Source of the DNA: Saccharibacillus kuerlensis DSM 22868
GTDB taxonomy: Bacteria; Bacillota; Bacilli; Paenibacillales; Paenibacillaceae
DNA: 64,000 nucleotides
Assembly (NCBI RefSeq): GCF_000378145.1
Contig: NZ_KB899285.1
Location: forward strand, 93,406 to 157,405
Direction: 5' to 3'
Under the pieces are notes generated by a model. The model worked only from the letters and a program-made list of their open reading frames with translations, had not been told where the DNA came from and ran no database searches. Below are positions 52,080 through 60,799 of the stretch, piece after piece. The translations under genes were made by a program, and so were the position numbers. Within the stretch, counting starts at the first letter, position 1. Each line of letters opens with the position of its first letter.

Positions 52080-53441
52080 ATGGAAAGTATATTCGGGCTT
52101 AGCCACAATGCGACGCTGCTCATCTGGACGGCCGTTGCGATCGTGTTCCTCGTTCTGTTGATTGCCAAATATAAATGGAACCCGTTCGTTACGCTGCTGA
52201 TGTCTGCACTTGCACTCGGTCTGCTGGCCGGAATGGAAGCGCAGACACTAATCAAGTCGGTCACTGGCGGCCTTGGCGGCACACTTGGCACGATCGCGAT
52301 CGTCATCGGTCTTGGTACGATGCTGGGCAAGATGATGGCCGAATCGGGCGGCGCGGAACGAATCGCCAACACGCTGATTGACAAATTCGGTATCAAACGG
52401 GTGCACTGGGCGATGGTCGTCGTTGGCTTTATCGTTGGTATTCCGGTATTCTTCGAAGTCGGAGTTATTCTGCTGATTCCGATCATCTTCTTGGTAGCTC
52501 GCAAGACGGGCATGTCGCTGCTGCATATTGGTATTCCGATTCTGGCCGGCCTGTCGACGGTACACGGGCTCGTTCCACCGCATCCAGCGCCGATGATCGC
52601 CATCAGTGCATTCGGAGCCGATCTGGGTACAACGATTCTGTACGCCTTGATCGTCGGTATTCCGACCGCGATCATTGCAGGACCGATATTCGGCAAGTTT
52701 ATCGGCAAGCGCATTCTCGTTGCGCCGCCTTCCGAGCTGGCCGATCAGTTCTCGGCCAAGAGCTCGGACAATCTGCCGGGCTTCGGTATTACTTTGTTCA
52801 CGATTCTACTGCCGGTACTGCTGATGCTGTTCGGCTCGATTGCAGGTATTGTCGATCCGGAAGGAACAAGCGGGTTTACGCACTTTGCGGAGTTTGTCGG
52901 TCATGAAGTGATTGCGCTGCTGATCTCGGCCGTCTTCTCGTTCTTCTCACTTGGCTTCGCCCGGGGATTCACTAAATCCGATGTTTCGAAATTCACGAAC
53001 GACTGTCTGGCACCGACCGCTTCGATCATCCTGATTATCGGCGGGGGCGGCGCCTTCAAGCAGGTACTGATCGACAGCGGTGTCGGTGATGCGATCGCGG
53101 GGCTTGCGAGCCAGTCGCATATCAATATTATTGTATTTGCATGGCTTGTAGCAGCGCTGATCCGCGTTGCAACAGGTTCGGCTACAGTAGCTATGACTAC
53201 GGCTGCGGGAATCGTGGCACCGGTGCTTGCCGTTTCGACCGGCGTCAACATCGAATTGGTCGTACTGGCTACGGGTGCCGGCTCGCTTGTATTGTCTCAC
53301 GTTAATGATGCCGGCTTCTGGATGATCAAGGAATTCTTCGGCATGACCGTCGTTCAGACGCTTAAATCATGGACGGCAATGGAGACGATCTTGTCCGTGG
53401 TCGGTTTAATTTTTATTCTTACATTGAGCGTTTTCGTTTAA
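52080..53441 (+). CDS. gntP: Gluconate permease (GntP family)
   Basis: A 453-residue proton-coupled gluconate importer with about 12-14 hydrophobic segments. Family marks include the GGLGGTLGTIAIVIGLGTMLGK segment (residues about 63-84), the GIPVFFEVGVILLIP helix, GLVPPHPAPMIA, and the C-terminal ATGSATVAM and SHVNDAGFWMIKEFF motifs. The ATG at 52080 has AAGGAGG upstream. It lies between gntR and gntK with its own operator. Confidence 0.93.
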   Translation: MESIFGLSHNATLLIWTAVAIVFLVLLIAKYKWNPFVTLLMSALALGLLAGMEAQTLIKSVTGGLGGTLGTIAIVIGLGTMLGKMMAESGGAERIANTLIDKFGIKRVHWAMVVVGFIVGIPVFFEVGVILLIPIIFLVARKTGMSLLHIGIPILAGLSTVHGLVPPHPAPMIAISAFGADLGTTILYALIVGIPTAIIAGPIFGKFIGKRILVAPPSELADQFSAKSSDNLPGFGITLFTILLPVLLMLFGSIAGIVDPEGTSGFTHFAEFVGHEVIALLISAVFSFFSLGFARGFTKSDVSKFTNDCLAPTASIILIIGGGGAFKQVLIDSGVGDAIAGLASQSHINIIVFAWLVAALIRVATGSATVAMTTAAGIVAPVLAVSTGVNIELVVLATGAGSLVLSHVNDAGFWMIKEFFGMTVVQTLKSWTAMETILSVVGLIFILTLSVFV

Positions 53442-53538
53442 TAGATAGAGAGTAACAGGGAGCAGGGCAAATACGCAGGCATAGCGGGCCGGAATCTCCG
53501 GCCTGCTTTGCCGCATTCGGAAGGAAGGTTCTCGGCAA

Positions 53539-55086
53539 ATGAACGATAAACTGATGATTGGCGTCGACATCGGCACGACGAGCACCAAAGCGGTGGTGTT
53601 CAAAGAGAAAGGAGAGGTGCTTGCGCAGGCCAATATCGGCTATCCGCTGCACACGCCTTCGCCTTCGGTCGCCGAGCAGGACCCGGACGAAATCTACCAG
53701 GCGGTCGTTCGTTCGATCGCGGGAGCTGTACGGGAAGCGGGTATAGAGCCGGAACAAATCTTGTTGGTATCGTTCAGTTCGGCCATGCACAGCATCATCG
53801 GCGTCGATATTGAAGGAGCACCTGTAACGCAGTGCATCACTTGGGCGGATAACCGCAGCGCTTCTTGGACGAAGACACTCAAGAAAGAGCTCAATGGTGA
53901 TAAGATCTATATGCGTACAGGTACACCGATTCATCCCATGTCGCCTCTCACGAAGCTGCTGTGGATGCGGCACGATCAGCCGGATTGGTTCGAACGTTCG
54001 GCAAAATTTATCTCGATCAAGGAATATATCTTTTTCCGTCTGTTCGACAAGTACGTGATTGATCATTCGATCGCTTCAGCGACAGGTCTATTTAATCTGG
54101 AGAAGCTGGATTGGGACGAAGAAGCGCTTGAAATAGCGGGGATCACGCCAGAGCGTTTGTCGCAGCCGGTACCGACCACACATATCGTCAAAGGTCTTCC
54201 GGAAGTGCTGGCGCAAGAACTTGGGCTGTCGGTGGATACACCGTTTATCGTAGGCGCAAGCGACGGCGTGCTGTCGAATCTGGGTGTGGGAGCCATTCGT
54301 CCGGGCGTTGTAGCGGCAACAATTGGTACAAGCGGGGCGATTCGCACAGTGGTGGATCGTCCGGTGACCGACCCGAAAGGCCGTTTCTTCTGCTATGCGC
54401 TTGCGCCCGGATTGTGGGTCATCGGCGGACCGGTCAACAACGGGGGCATGCTGTTCCGCTGGGTGAAAGACGAATTTGCCGCTTCGGAAGTGGAGACGGC
54501 CAAACGGCTGGGGATCGATCCTTATGACGTCCTGACCCGAATTGCGGAGCAGGTGCGTGCCGGCTCGGAAGGGCTGCTGTTCCATCCGTACCTGACCGGA
54601 GAACGTGCGCCGCTGTGGAATCCCGATGCAAGAGGATCGTTTTTTGGCTTGACGATGAACCATCGCAAAGAGCATATGATCCGCGCCGTGCTTGAAGGGG
54701 TTATTTTCAACCTCTATACCGTGATGTTGGCCATGGAGGAGCAGATCGGTCGACCGCAGAAAATTCATGCTACCGGAGGATTCGCCCGTTCGCCGCTGTG
54801 GCGGCAGATGATGGCGGATATCTTCGATCAGGAAGTCGTGGTGCCGGAGAGCTTCGAGAGTTCCTGTCTGGGAGCAGCTGTACTTGGTCTATATGCGCTT
54901 GGCCGTGTGCCTTCCCTGGATGTGGTTGAGGACATGATCGGCGGCACACATCGGCACGAACCGATGGAAGCGAATGCGAAGGTCTACAAGCATCTGCTGC
55001 CGATCTTTATTTCTGTGGCGCGCAGTTTGGAGAACGAATACGAATCGATTGCCAAGTTCCAGCGGGAGATGGCGGGAGAGATCTGA
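53539..55086 (+). CDS. gntK: Gluconokinase (FGGY family)
   Basis: A 515-residue FGGY carbohydrate kinase that phosphorylates gluconate to 6-phosphogluconate, the substrate of the gnd product. It opens with the phosphate-binding GVDIGTTSTKAVVF loop. Other marks are the ITWADNRS substrate block, the GASDGVLSNLGVGA segment with the catalytic Asp, the ATIGTSGAIR phosphate-2 loop and the C-terminal ATGGFARSPLWRQM motif. AAGGAAGG lies upstream of the ATG. Last gene of the cluster. A SAM riboswitch on the opposite strand points toward its 3' end. Confidence 0.92.
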   Translation: MNDKLMIGVDIGTTSTKAVVFKEKGEVLAQANIGYPLHTPSPSVAEQDPDEIYQAVVRSIAGAVREAGIEPEQILLVSFSSAMHSIIGVDIEGAPVTQCITWADNRSASWTKTLKKELNGDKIYMRTGTPIHPMSPLTKLLWMRHDQPDWFERSAKFISIKEYIFFRLFDKYVIDHSIASATGLFNLEKLDWDEEALEIAGITPERLSQPVPTTHIVKGLPEVLAQELGLSVDTPFIVGASDGVLSNLGVGAIRPGVVAATIGTSGAIRTVVDRPVTDPKGRFFCYALAPGLWVIGGPVNNGGMLFRWVKDEFAASEVETAKRLGIDPYDVLTRIAEQVRAGSEGLLFHPYLTGERAPLWNPDARGSFFGLTMNHRKEHMIRAVLEGVIFNLYTVMLAMEEQIGRPQKIHATGGFARSPLWRQMMADIFDQEVVVPESFESSCLGAAVLGLYALGRVPSLDVVEDMIGGTHRHEPMEANAKVYKHLLPIFISVARSLENEYESIAKFQREMAGEI

Positions 55087-55124
55087 CATCTTTTTGGGTA
55101 AAGAACAGAATAGGGAACAGAAAA

Positions 55125-55178
55125 GAGCCCTTCGCCGGGCCGGCCGGAAGGCTGGTCTGCGGAGGGCTTCTGTTCTTT
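55125..55178 (+). terminator. Likely terminator after gntK
   Basis: AGCCC / GGGCTT outer arms with GC-rich inner pairing and a T-rich tail (TTCTGTTCTTT), 40-90 bases after the stop. Imperfect but the only candidate. Confidence 0.5.
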
Positions 55179-55457
55179 GGCCACCGGCGGTCCGGATGAT
55201 CGCATTTGAGGATGGAATCATACGCGTTATGCAGTCGGGATCGGGTAAAGAACAGAACGATCCGGACAATCCGCCGGTGGGAGACTGAACGACGTTGCGG
55301 CAGCCGGACGCGGGAAAGCGGCCGACAGGACGGAAGTGTACGCTGTGGAACGCAGCACTCGTCCATATAAGAACCGGCAGTTGCCGGGCTTACGCAAAAT
55401 GGAGAAAAGAAACAACAATCGGATGGACCGCAGATCAATAATCGGGAGAGAAGCATA
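55179..55457 (-). other. Non-coding DNA downstream of the orphan SAM riboswitch
   Basis: About 280 bases that minus-strand readthrough from the riboswitch would enter. Two minus-strand frames here (55007-55474 and 55227-55523) have Cys/Arg/Pro-rich translations, no ribosome binding site, and overlap the terminator or gntK. I see no gene and no recognisable gene remnant. Confidence 0.6.
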
Positions 55458-55487
55458 AAAAAGCCTCTTCCCATTAAGAAGAGGCTT
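55457..55487 (-). terminator. Riboswitch terminator (expression platform)
   Basis: Perfect ten-base arms AAGCCTCTTC / GAAGAGGCTT with a seven-base loop and six T on the minus strand. The upstream TAAGAAGAG, at the 3' side of aptamer helix P1, is complementary to CTCTTCTTA in this terminator, giving a nine-pair antiterminator. Confidence 0.88.
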
Positions 55488-55506
55488 GAATAAGCGAAAG
55501 TCTCTT

Positions 55507-55638
55507 CTTATCTCTCCGCCCATTCGTCACTTCCGCGCCGCGGAGGTTCGAATGAACGAGCAAGAATTAGCACCGTGCCCCTAATGGGGTCGGTTGCCGG
55601 GCTTCATCGGGCTGGTCCCTCCGCCTGCTCTTGATAAG
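55507..55638 (-). ncRNA. SAM-I (S-box) riboswitch aptamer, no downstream gene
   Basis: Read on the minus strand, the aptamer starts CTTATCAAGAGCAGG, continues with GGAGGGACCAGCCCGATGAA and GCCCGGCAACC, then GGTGCTAATTC, and closes with GAGATAAG. These are the conserved S-box core elements in order, with complementary P1 ends. SAM binding should stabilise P1 and allow the terminator at 55457 to form. It is divergent from mtnU, but no methionine or salvage gene follows it; transcription would run toward the 3' end of gntK. Confidence 0.92.
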
Positions 55639-55677
55639 ATGTACAAATTGCAGCATATGGATCGTACATATGTGCAA

Positions 55678-55706
55678 ATTATCCCATGCTTTGCCCGGAG
55701 TGTCAA
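55678..55706 (-). promoter_or_regulatory. Sigma-A promoter of the SAM riboswitch
   Basis: Minus strand: perfect TTGACA (55701-55706), 17-base spacer, GATAAT (55678-55683), about 40 bases upstream of the aptamer. Close to consensus, so the riboswitch RNA should be made. Confidence 0.88.
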
Positions 55707-55829
55707 CGATGAAGAGCGATTTGAAAGAGCTCGAGAGGATCGAAAATCAGGATTGTAAATGCATTTCAAATGTATGGGAAATGCATGACAAATTCATCGC
55801 AAGTAAATAGGGAACAGGAGGCTGAATAA

Positions 55830-56618
55830 ATGGCGAAGTGGAAAATTACTTGTATCCAGCAGGACGTGATATTCGGCGATCCGGAGGCTAACTATAAAGC
55901 GGTCGAGAAACAAATCGAAAAAGCGATGGAAGGCGGGCCGGATATTTTGGTACTGCCGGAGCTCTGGACAACAGGTTATGATCTGAAGCGGCTGAACGAG
56001 ATTGCGGAAGACGATGCGGCAGAGACCAAAGCTTTTCTCGCAAAATTAGCCCGCAAGCACAACGTTCATCTGATCGGCGGATCGGCTGCCAAGCGTACCG
56101 AAGACGGGGTGTTCAATACGCTGCTCGCTTATGACCGGGAAGGACAGCAAATTGCGGAGTACAGCAAAGCGCATCTGTTTCAGCTGATGGACGAGCATCT
56201 TCATCTGCAGATGGGCAAAGAGACCGGAGATTTCGAACTGGATGGCATCAAGACTGCGGGCGTTATCTGCTACGATATCCGTTTTCCCGAATGGATTCGT
56301 CTGCATGCGGCAGCAGGAGCCGAAGTGCTGTTCGTCGTTGCCCAGTGGCCGGCGGAGAGACTTTCGCACTGGCGCGCTCTGCTTATGGCCCGGGCGATTG
56401 AGAATCAGTGCTGGGTAGTCGGCTGCAACCGAAGCGGCACCGATCCGGATCATGAATTTGCCGGCAATTCGATGATTATCAATCCGCTGGGAGACATTGT
56501 GGCGGAAGCCGGCAAGGATGACGAGCTGCTCAGCGCCGAGATCGATACCGCAGAGACAGGGGAAGCACGCGGACACATTCCAGTTTTCGAAGACCGCCGG
56601 ACCGAACTGTATCGTTAA
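55830..56618 (+). CDS. mtnU: Nitrilase-superfamily omega-amidase, MtnU-like
   Basis: A 262-residue carbon-nitrogen hydrolase that resembles Bacillus MtnU (YkrU). MtnU is thought to hydrolyse 2-oxoglutaramate, the by-product of the transaminase step in methionine salvage. The catalytic Glu lies in LVLPELWTTGY (about 46), Lys in YSKAHLFQL (about 114) and Cys in GVICYDIRFPEW (about 148). AGGAGG precedes the ATG. It stands divergent from the SAM riboswitch; in Bacillus the salvage genes are S-box controlled, which suggests that salvage genes once lay on the other side (inference). Confidence 0.85.
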   Translation: MAKWKITCIQQDVIFGDPEANYKAVEKQIEKAMEGGPDILVLPELWTTGYDLKRLNEIAEDDAAETKAFLAKLARKHNVHLIGGSAAKRTEDGVFNTLLAYDREGQQIAEYSKAHLFQLMDEHLHLQMGKETGDFELDGIKTAGVICYDIRFPEWIRLHAAAGAEVLFVVAQWPAERLSHWRALLMARAIENQCWVVGCNRSGTDPDHEFAGNSMIINPLGDIVAEAGKDDELLSAEIDTAETGEARGHIPVFEDRRTELYR

Positions 56619-56663
56619 GTCCATTGAGGATGTGTTCTTTGGTGTTCTCTTTATCAAGAACGT

Positions 56664-57770
56664 TCACACCTTGATCTTACGACCCTTCCAATTCACGGAA
56701 TGGAAAATGTTCACCCTGATGAAGGAATACAAGTAGATGCCTACGAAAAACAAAAACAAGATCGGATAAAAAGGAAAAACCGCCATTTTGAAATTACCGA
56801 TCCTGCCGGCAAACCATGCGGTTTGAATAGCATACAGGATATATAATATCCCGCTGAACAGGATGGAGGCAGGGTTCCATGCGATAAGGGAAGAGATTAG
56901 GGCTGCTGCAGCGATGAAACTGCCGGAAATCCATAAGATGACCATAAGCATAACAATCGGATGAGTGGATTTGGAGCCGACAGCGAAACTTTTGCACCAG
57001 CCCTCGATCAGACTTCTTACGCCTTCCGGGTACATACGCAAAGATATAATGCCTTTGCCGCCGAGGCAGCGAACAGGAAGATCCTGTTCAAGAAATGCTT
57101 CTCCCAGTGCCAGATCATCCATGATAGCGCCCTCGATTTTTTTATGGCCTCCGGACAAGAAGTAATCATCCCGATTGCATAAAATGCATGGACCGAACGA
57201 ACCGGCCGTTCTGAACCGTGATCCCCAAATGGTAAAAAGATTCATTCCTACCACAACGATGATATTAAAGACAACGGAGATGTATTCATACAAGCGCTCA
57301 ACAGTATGAAAGGGCTGCAGTGCCGTAACGCCTCGAGCACCCTTTTCCTGATAGAAATGCAGCAGATGGCTTAACCCGTCTGCGCTTTCGAATCTTGTAT
57401 CCGCGTCTAAAAACAACAACCAGCTTCCTTGGGCCTGCTCGGCACCATACCAGCAGGCTGAAGATTTTCCTGCTCCATTATTCTGCAGAACCTTGGCACC
57501 GAAGCTTTCCGCAACAGCCGCAGTGCTGTCCGTTGAATCGTCGTCAACAACCAAAATTTCAAATTGTGTGAACCGCTGCTCCCGCAGTGACTGCAGCAGG
57601 GGCAGGATTCTGCCTTCTTCATTTCTGGCCGGAATAATGATGGACAGGAACGGAAGGCGGGTCGCAGACTTGGAGGAGGAAACAGGGACCGGCAGCGACC
57701 AGAACATGAGGACGCCAATTATAACCGCCGCAAATCCAATCGCCAGTTTAATGATTTCCACAGCCGTCAT
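56664..57770 (-). CDS. crtQ: Carotenoid glycosyltransferase, CrtQ-like
   Basis: A 368-residue membrane-bound GT-A (family 2) glycosyltransferase, closely similar in plan to staphylococcal CrtQ, which glucosylates 4,4'-diaponeurosporenoate. An N-terminal helix is followed by SIIIPARNEEGRILPLLQSL, the VVDDDSTDST and DADTRF metal-site motifs, and LQPFHTVERLYEYIS. Three C-terminal helices and the closing VNWKGRKIKV follow, the last like the CrtQ end. AGAAAGGA lies upstream of the ATG. Last gene of the carotenoid cluster, 59 bases after crtN and convergent with mtnU. Confidence 0.87.
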   Translation of the reverse strand: MTAVEIIKLAIGFAAVIIGVLMFWSLPVPVSSSKSATRLPFLSIIIPARNEEGRILPLLQSLREQRFTQFEILVVDDDSTDSTAAVAESFGAKVLQNNGAGKSSACWYGAEQAQGSWLLFLDADTRFESADGLSHLLHFYQEKGARGVTALQPFHTVERLYEYISVVFNIIVVVGMNLFTIWGSRFRTAGSFGPCILCNRDDYFLSGGHKKIEGAIMDDLALGEAFLEQDLPVRCLGGKGIISLRMYPEGVRSLIEGWCKSFAVGSKSTHPIVMLMVILWISGSFIAAAALISSLIAWNPASILFSGILYILYAIQTAWFAGRIGNFKMAVFPFYPILFLFFVGIYLYSFIRVNIFHSVNWKGRKIKV

Positions 57771-57829
57771 AACACCAGTATCCTTTCTCTACGTGTAAGC
57801 AGGCGATTTTTATAATTCTTGATAAATCG

Positions 57830-59359
57830 TTATTTCACCGAATAATCAAACAGATTGCCTGTATCGTCTTGGATCAATTCCTGGGCAGTGATTTTGGCTG
57901 ACAGGAGCACGATCGGGACGCCTGCACCGGGATGTGTACTGCTTCCGGTAAAGTACAAATTTTCGCAATGGCTCGCTTTACTTTGCGGACGATAGTGGTT
58001 GCTTTGTTTTAGAATAGGCTGCAAACCAAACGCGGCGCCATGATGCGCATTGAACTTTGAACTGAAATCGAGTGGTGTGATATGCGTTTCGGTTACAATC
58101 TCATTCTCGATGTTTTCGAAGCCGCGAATCTTCTTCAATTCATTTAAGAGGTAACCGCGATAGTAAGAAACTGTCTCCTCGTCCCATTCATAATTAGATT
58201 CAGCTGCATTCGATACGGGCATCAGGATATACAATCCATCTTTTCCTTCGGGGGCCATAGACGGATCTATTTTTGAAGCGATGTACACATAAAAAGAAGC
58301 ATTCGTTAGTTTTTTGCCGTCAAAAATATCTTTAAGATTCTTATCCAGGTCTTCATTGAAAATAAAATTGTGCACATGGTCCGTTTCTTCATACTTTCGG
58401 TTCATCCCGAGGTACAGCAGGAAACAGGAACAAGAATACTTCATGCTGTCGACTTTCTGGTCGGTATGTTTTCCTTTGGCAGGCTTGTCTTGTACCAGGT
58501 GTTTAATCGCATACGGGAAGTCTGCATTACACACGACATAATCCGAAGAAATTTTTTGTCCGTCCACGACAATCCCTTCCGCTTTTCCATTTTGAATAGA
58601 GATCTCCTGTACATCCTGTCCATAATGAATGATTCCTCCAAGTTCCTTGAAGAGTCTTTCCATCGACAACGCCATGGTGTACATCCCGCCCTTGATAAAC
58701 CACACTCCGTATAGGAATTGAAGCATGGGAATCATGGTATAAAAAGAAGGGCTGGTCAGAGGGGAGATGCCGATGTACAGCGTTTGAAAGCTAATCATCT
58801 GTCTCAGCCTTTTGTTCTTGATATAGCGACCGACAAACTGATCCGCGGTGTCGTAAGGTTTCAGCTTGACTGCTTTTTTTAGCATCGAGAGGTTATAAAA
58901 GTCGGATCTTTTGCGGAAAGGCCTTTGAAGAATGTAATGCTTGGCTATGATGAATTTTTGGTAAATTTCATGCATATACCGAAAAAAGCCTGCTGTATCT
59001 TCTTCGCTAATCGCTTCGATCGTTTGAGTGAGCTTGGTCATGTCGGAGGAGATGTCAAAAGGCTGGTCGGGAATATCACTAAAATAAGCCCGATAAATCG
59101 GATCCAGTTTTTGCATCGGAATGTAATCGTCCGGATTGCGGCCGCACACTTCAAAGACTTCCCGGTAGATTTCCGGCAGCATCACGATGCTCGGCCCCAA
59201 ATCAAATGTGTATCCCCCGTCCAATTCAATGCGATTCATTTTGCCTCCAGGTGTTAACCCTTTTTCATAGATTTCCACCTGATAACCCGCATGCTGCAGC
59301 CTTATGGCAGTGGCAAGACCTGCTACCCCCCCTCCAATGACAATCACCTTTTTACTCAT
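57830..59359 (-). CDS. crtN: Dehydrosqualene desaturase CrtN
   Basis: A 509-residue FAD-dependent desaturase that would convert dehydrosqualene to 4,4'-diaponeurosporene. It tracks staphylococcal CrtN along its length: the N-terminal dinucleotide motif VIGGGVAGLATAIRL, FDLGPSIVMLPEIYREVF, RKRSDFYNL, FQTLYIGISPLTSPSFY, MKYSCSCFLLYLGM and the C-terminal YFTGSSTHPGAGVPIVLLSA. The start at 59359 follows GAGGG five bases upstream; an ATG six codons earlier has no site. It lies 42 bases after aldH in a four-gene run. The substrate-making synthase CrtM is not in the window. Confidence 0.92.
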   Translation of the reverse strand: MSKKVIVIGGGVAGLATAIRLQHAGYQVEIYEKGLTPGGKMNRIELDGGYTFDLGPSIVMLPEIYREVFEVCGRNPDDYIPMQKLDPIYRAYFSDIPDQPFDISSDMTKLTQTIEAISEEDTAGFFRYMHEIYQKFIIAKHYILQRPFRKRSDFYNLSMLKKAVKLKPYDTADQFVGRYIKNKRLRQMISFQTLYIGISPLTSPSFYTMIPMLQFLYGVWFIKGGMYTMALSMERLFKELGGIIHYGQDVQEISIQNGKAEGIVVDGQKISSDYVVCNADFPYAIKHLVQDKPAKGKHTDQKVDSMKYSCSCFLLYLGMNRKYEETDHVHNFIFNEDLDKNLKDIFDGKKLTNASFYVYIASKIDPSMAPEGKDGLYILMPVSNAAESNYEWDEETVSYYRGYLLNELKKIRGFENIENEIVTETHITPLDFSSKFNAHHGAAFGLQPILKQSNHYRPQSKASHCENLYFTGSSTHPGAGVPIVLLSAKITAQELIQDDTGNLFDYSVK

Positions 59360-59401
59360 GCGAACCCTCATTTCCATCTCATATTTGCTTCATTCATTTC
59401 G

Positions 59402-60799
59402 TTACAGCAGCCATTTTCTTAACTTTTTTAATGCGCTCATGTTGCGGTCGGAATACGGCGGAAATTTACCGTTAAAACGCAGATAATGATAGGTTTGGAC
59501 ACTTGTTTTTTCATAACTGAAAGCCAGAAAACCAGTTTTGCCGTGGTAAGCGCCGTAGCCGCTTTGGCCGACCCCTCCAAATGAGATATGGGGGCTTGCG
59601 GCATGATGGATCACTTGATTGACACTGATCGTGGATGAGCGCATATAGTCGTTGAACAGCCCAATTTGACGTTTGTTTTTACTGAAGATGTATCCCGTAA
59701 GCGCATCGCGCTGAAGAATGCCGCTGGATAATAAAGTTTCCAAATCGGTATAGGGAATAACCGGAAGCACCGGACCGAAAATTTCCTCCTGCAGCACTGG
59801 ACTCCCCGGTTCCATATCCGTTAGCACGGTAGGGGAGATGAACCGGCCTACGCGATCATGCTCACCGCCGTGCCGGACAGTGCCCTGTCCGATAAACCCA
59901 ACCACCTTCTGAAAATGAGCATCGGTACAAATCCTTCCGTAATCCCCGCTTGCCTGAGGATGCTCTCCGTAGAAAGCGGAAAGCGCATCGGAAATTTCGT
60001 CCAGCGTTTTTTCGTAAATGGAGTGATGGACAAAAAGGGTATCCGGTGCAATACAGGTTTGGCCGGCATTCAGGAATTTACCCCAGACGATGTCCCTGAC
60101 AGCTGCTGTTGAAAAGCCCGTTTCGTCAAGGATGCACGGGTTTTTCCCGCCGAGTTCCAGAATTACCGGTGTAAGATGCTTGGCTGCCTGATCGGCCACC
60201 GCTTTCCCGGTTTGTCCGCTGCCCGTGAAGAAAATCAAGTCAAAAGGGGCTGCAGTCAGCAGGCTGGCGGTTTGTGCGTCTCCTGTCACAACGTGCAGCT
60301 GCTCAAGAGGGAACGTTTGATTGATAATGTTCTTGAGGAGTTCGGCGGTTGCGGGTGCGTATTCAGATGGTTTGATCACGCAGGAGTTCCCGCCGGCAAT
60401 GGCCCCAATAACAGGCATTAAGGTAAGCTGGACCGGATAATTCCACGAACCGATGACGAGTACGCTCCCATACGGATGTCTCTTTTTGTTCAGCACTTCC
60501 ACGCAGCCCAATTTCAGATGCCGAGATCCTCTGGGCCGATTCCATTTGGTGATGTGCTTGCATACATAATCGATTTCGTTCAATAGAACGGCAATTTCGG
60601 ATGAAAAAGATTCAAAGGCCGGTTTTCCCAAATCTGCATACAGGGCATCGGTAAATTCTTTTTCGCGCTCCAAAAGAATATTTTTCAGCTTTGAAAGCTG
60701 CCCTTTACGCACCTCATTTGAAGGGCTTCCCTTGGACAAAAGTTCTTCTCTCTGCCTTTCCGGCAGTGCTTTTAAAAAATCACTGTTATTGTCCGGCAT
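59402..60799 (-). CDS. aldH: Aldehyde dehydrogenase of the carotenoid cluster (AldH-like)
   Basis: A 465-residue NAD(P)-dependent aldehyde dehydrogenase. Catalytic Glu in [13 protein letters not shown] and Cys in [12 protein letters not shown] are present, as is the cofactor loop [16 protein letters not shown]. The hydrophobic C-terminus resembles membrane-associated class 3 enzymes. Between crtP and crtN it most likely oxidises 4,4'-diaponeurosporenal to the acid, the step done by AldH in staphyloxanthin synthesis. Its start overlaps the crtP stop by 14 bases, so translation is coupled; the ribosome binding site (AGAGAG) is weak. Confidence 0.87.
   Translation of the reverse strand: MPDNNSDFLKALPERQREELLSKGSPSNEVRKGQLSKLKNILLEREKEFTDALYADLGKPAFESFSSEIAVLLNEIDYVCKHITKWNRPRGSRHLKLGCVEVLNKKRHPYGSVLVIGSWNYPVQLTLMPVIGAIAGGNSCVIKPSEYAPATAELLKNIINQTFPLEQLHVVTGDAQTASLLTAAPFDLIFFTGSGQTGKAVADQAAKHLTPVILELGGKNPCILDETGFSTAAVRDIVWGKFLNAGQTCIAPDTLFVHHSIYEKTLDEISDALSAFYGEHPQASGDYGRICTDAHFQKVVGFIGQGTVRHGGEHDRVGRFISPTVLTDMEPGSPVLQEEIFGPVLPVIPYTDLETLLSSGILQRDALTGYIFSKNKRQIGLFNDYMRSSTISVNQVIHHAASPHISFGGVGQSGYGAYHGKTGFLAFSYEKTSVQTYHYLRFNGKFPPYSDRNMSALKKLRKWLL

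Noticed and set aside
51746..52714. A 322-codon minus-strand frame across gntP
   Set aside because: Pro/Ser/Ile-rich shadow of gntP, crossing the gntR end and the operator.
55007..55523. Minus-strand frames downstream of the SAM riboswitch as its missing gene
   Set aside because: They start inside the terminator hairpin or overlap gntK, lack ribosome binding sites, and read as Cys/Arg/Pro-rich random sequence.
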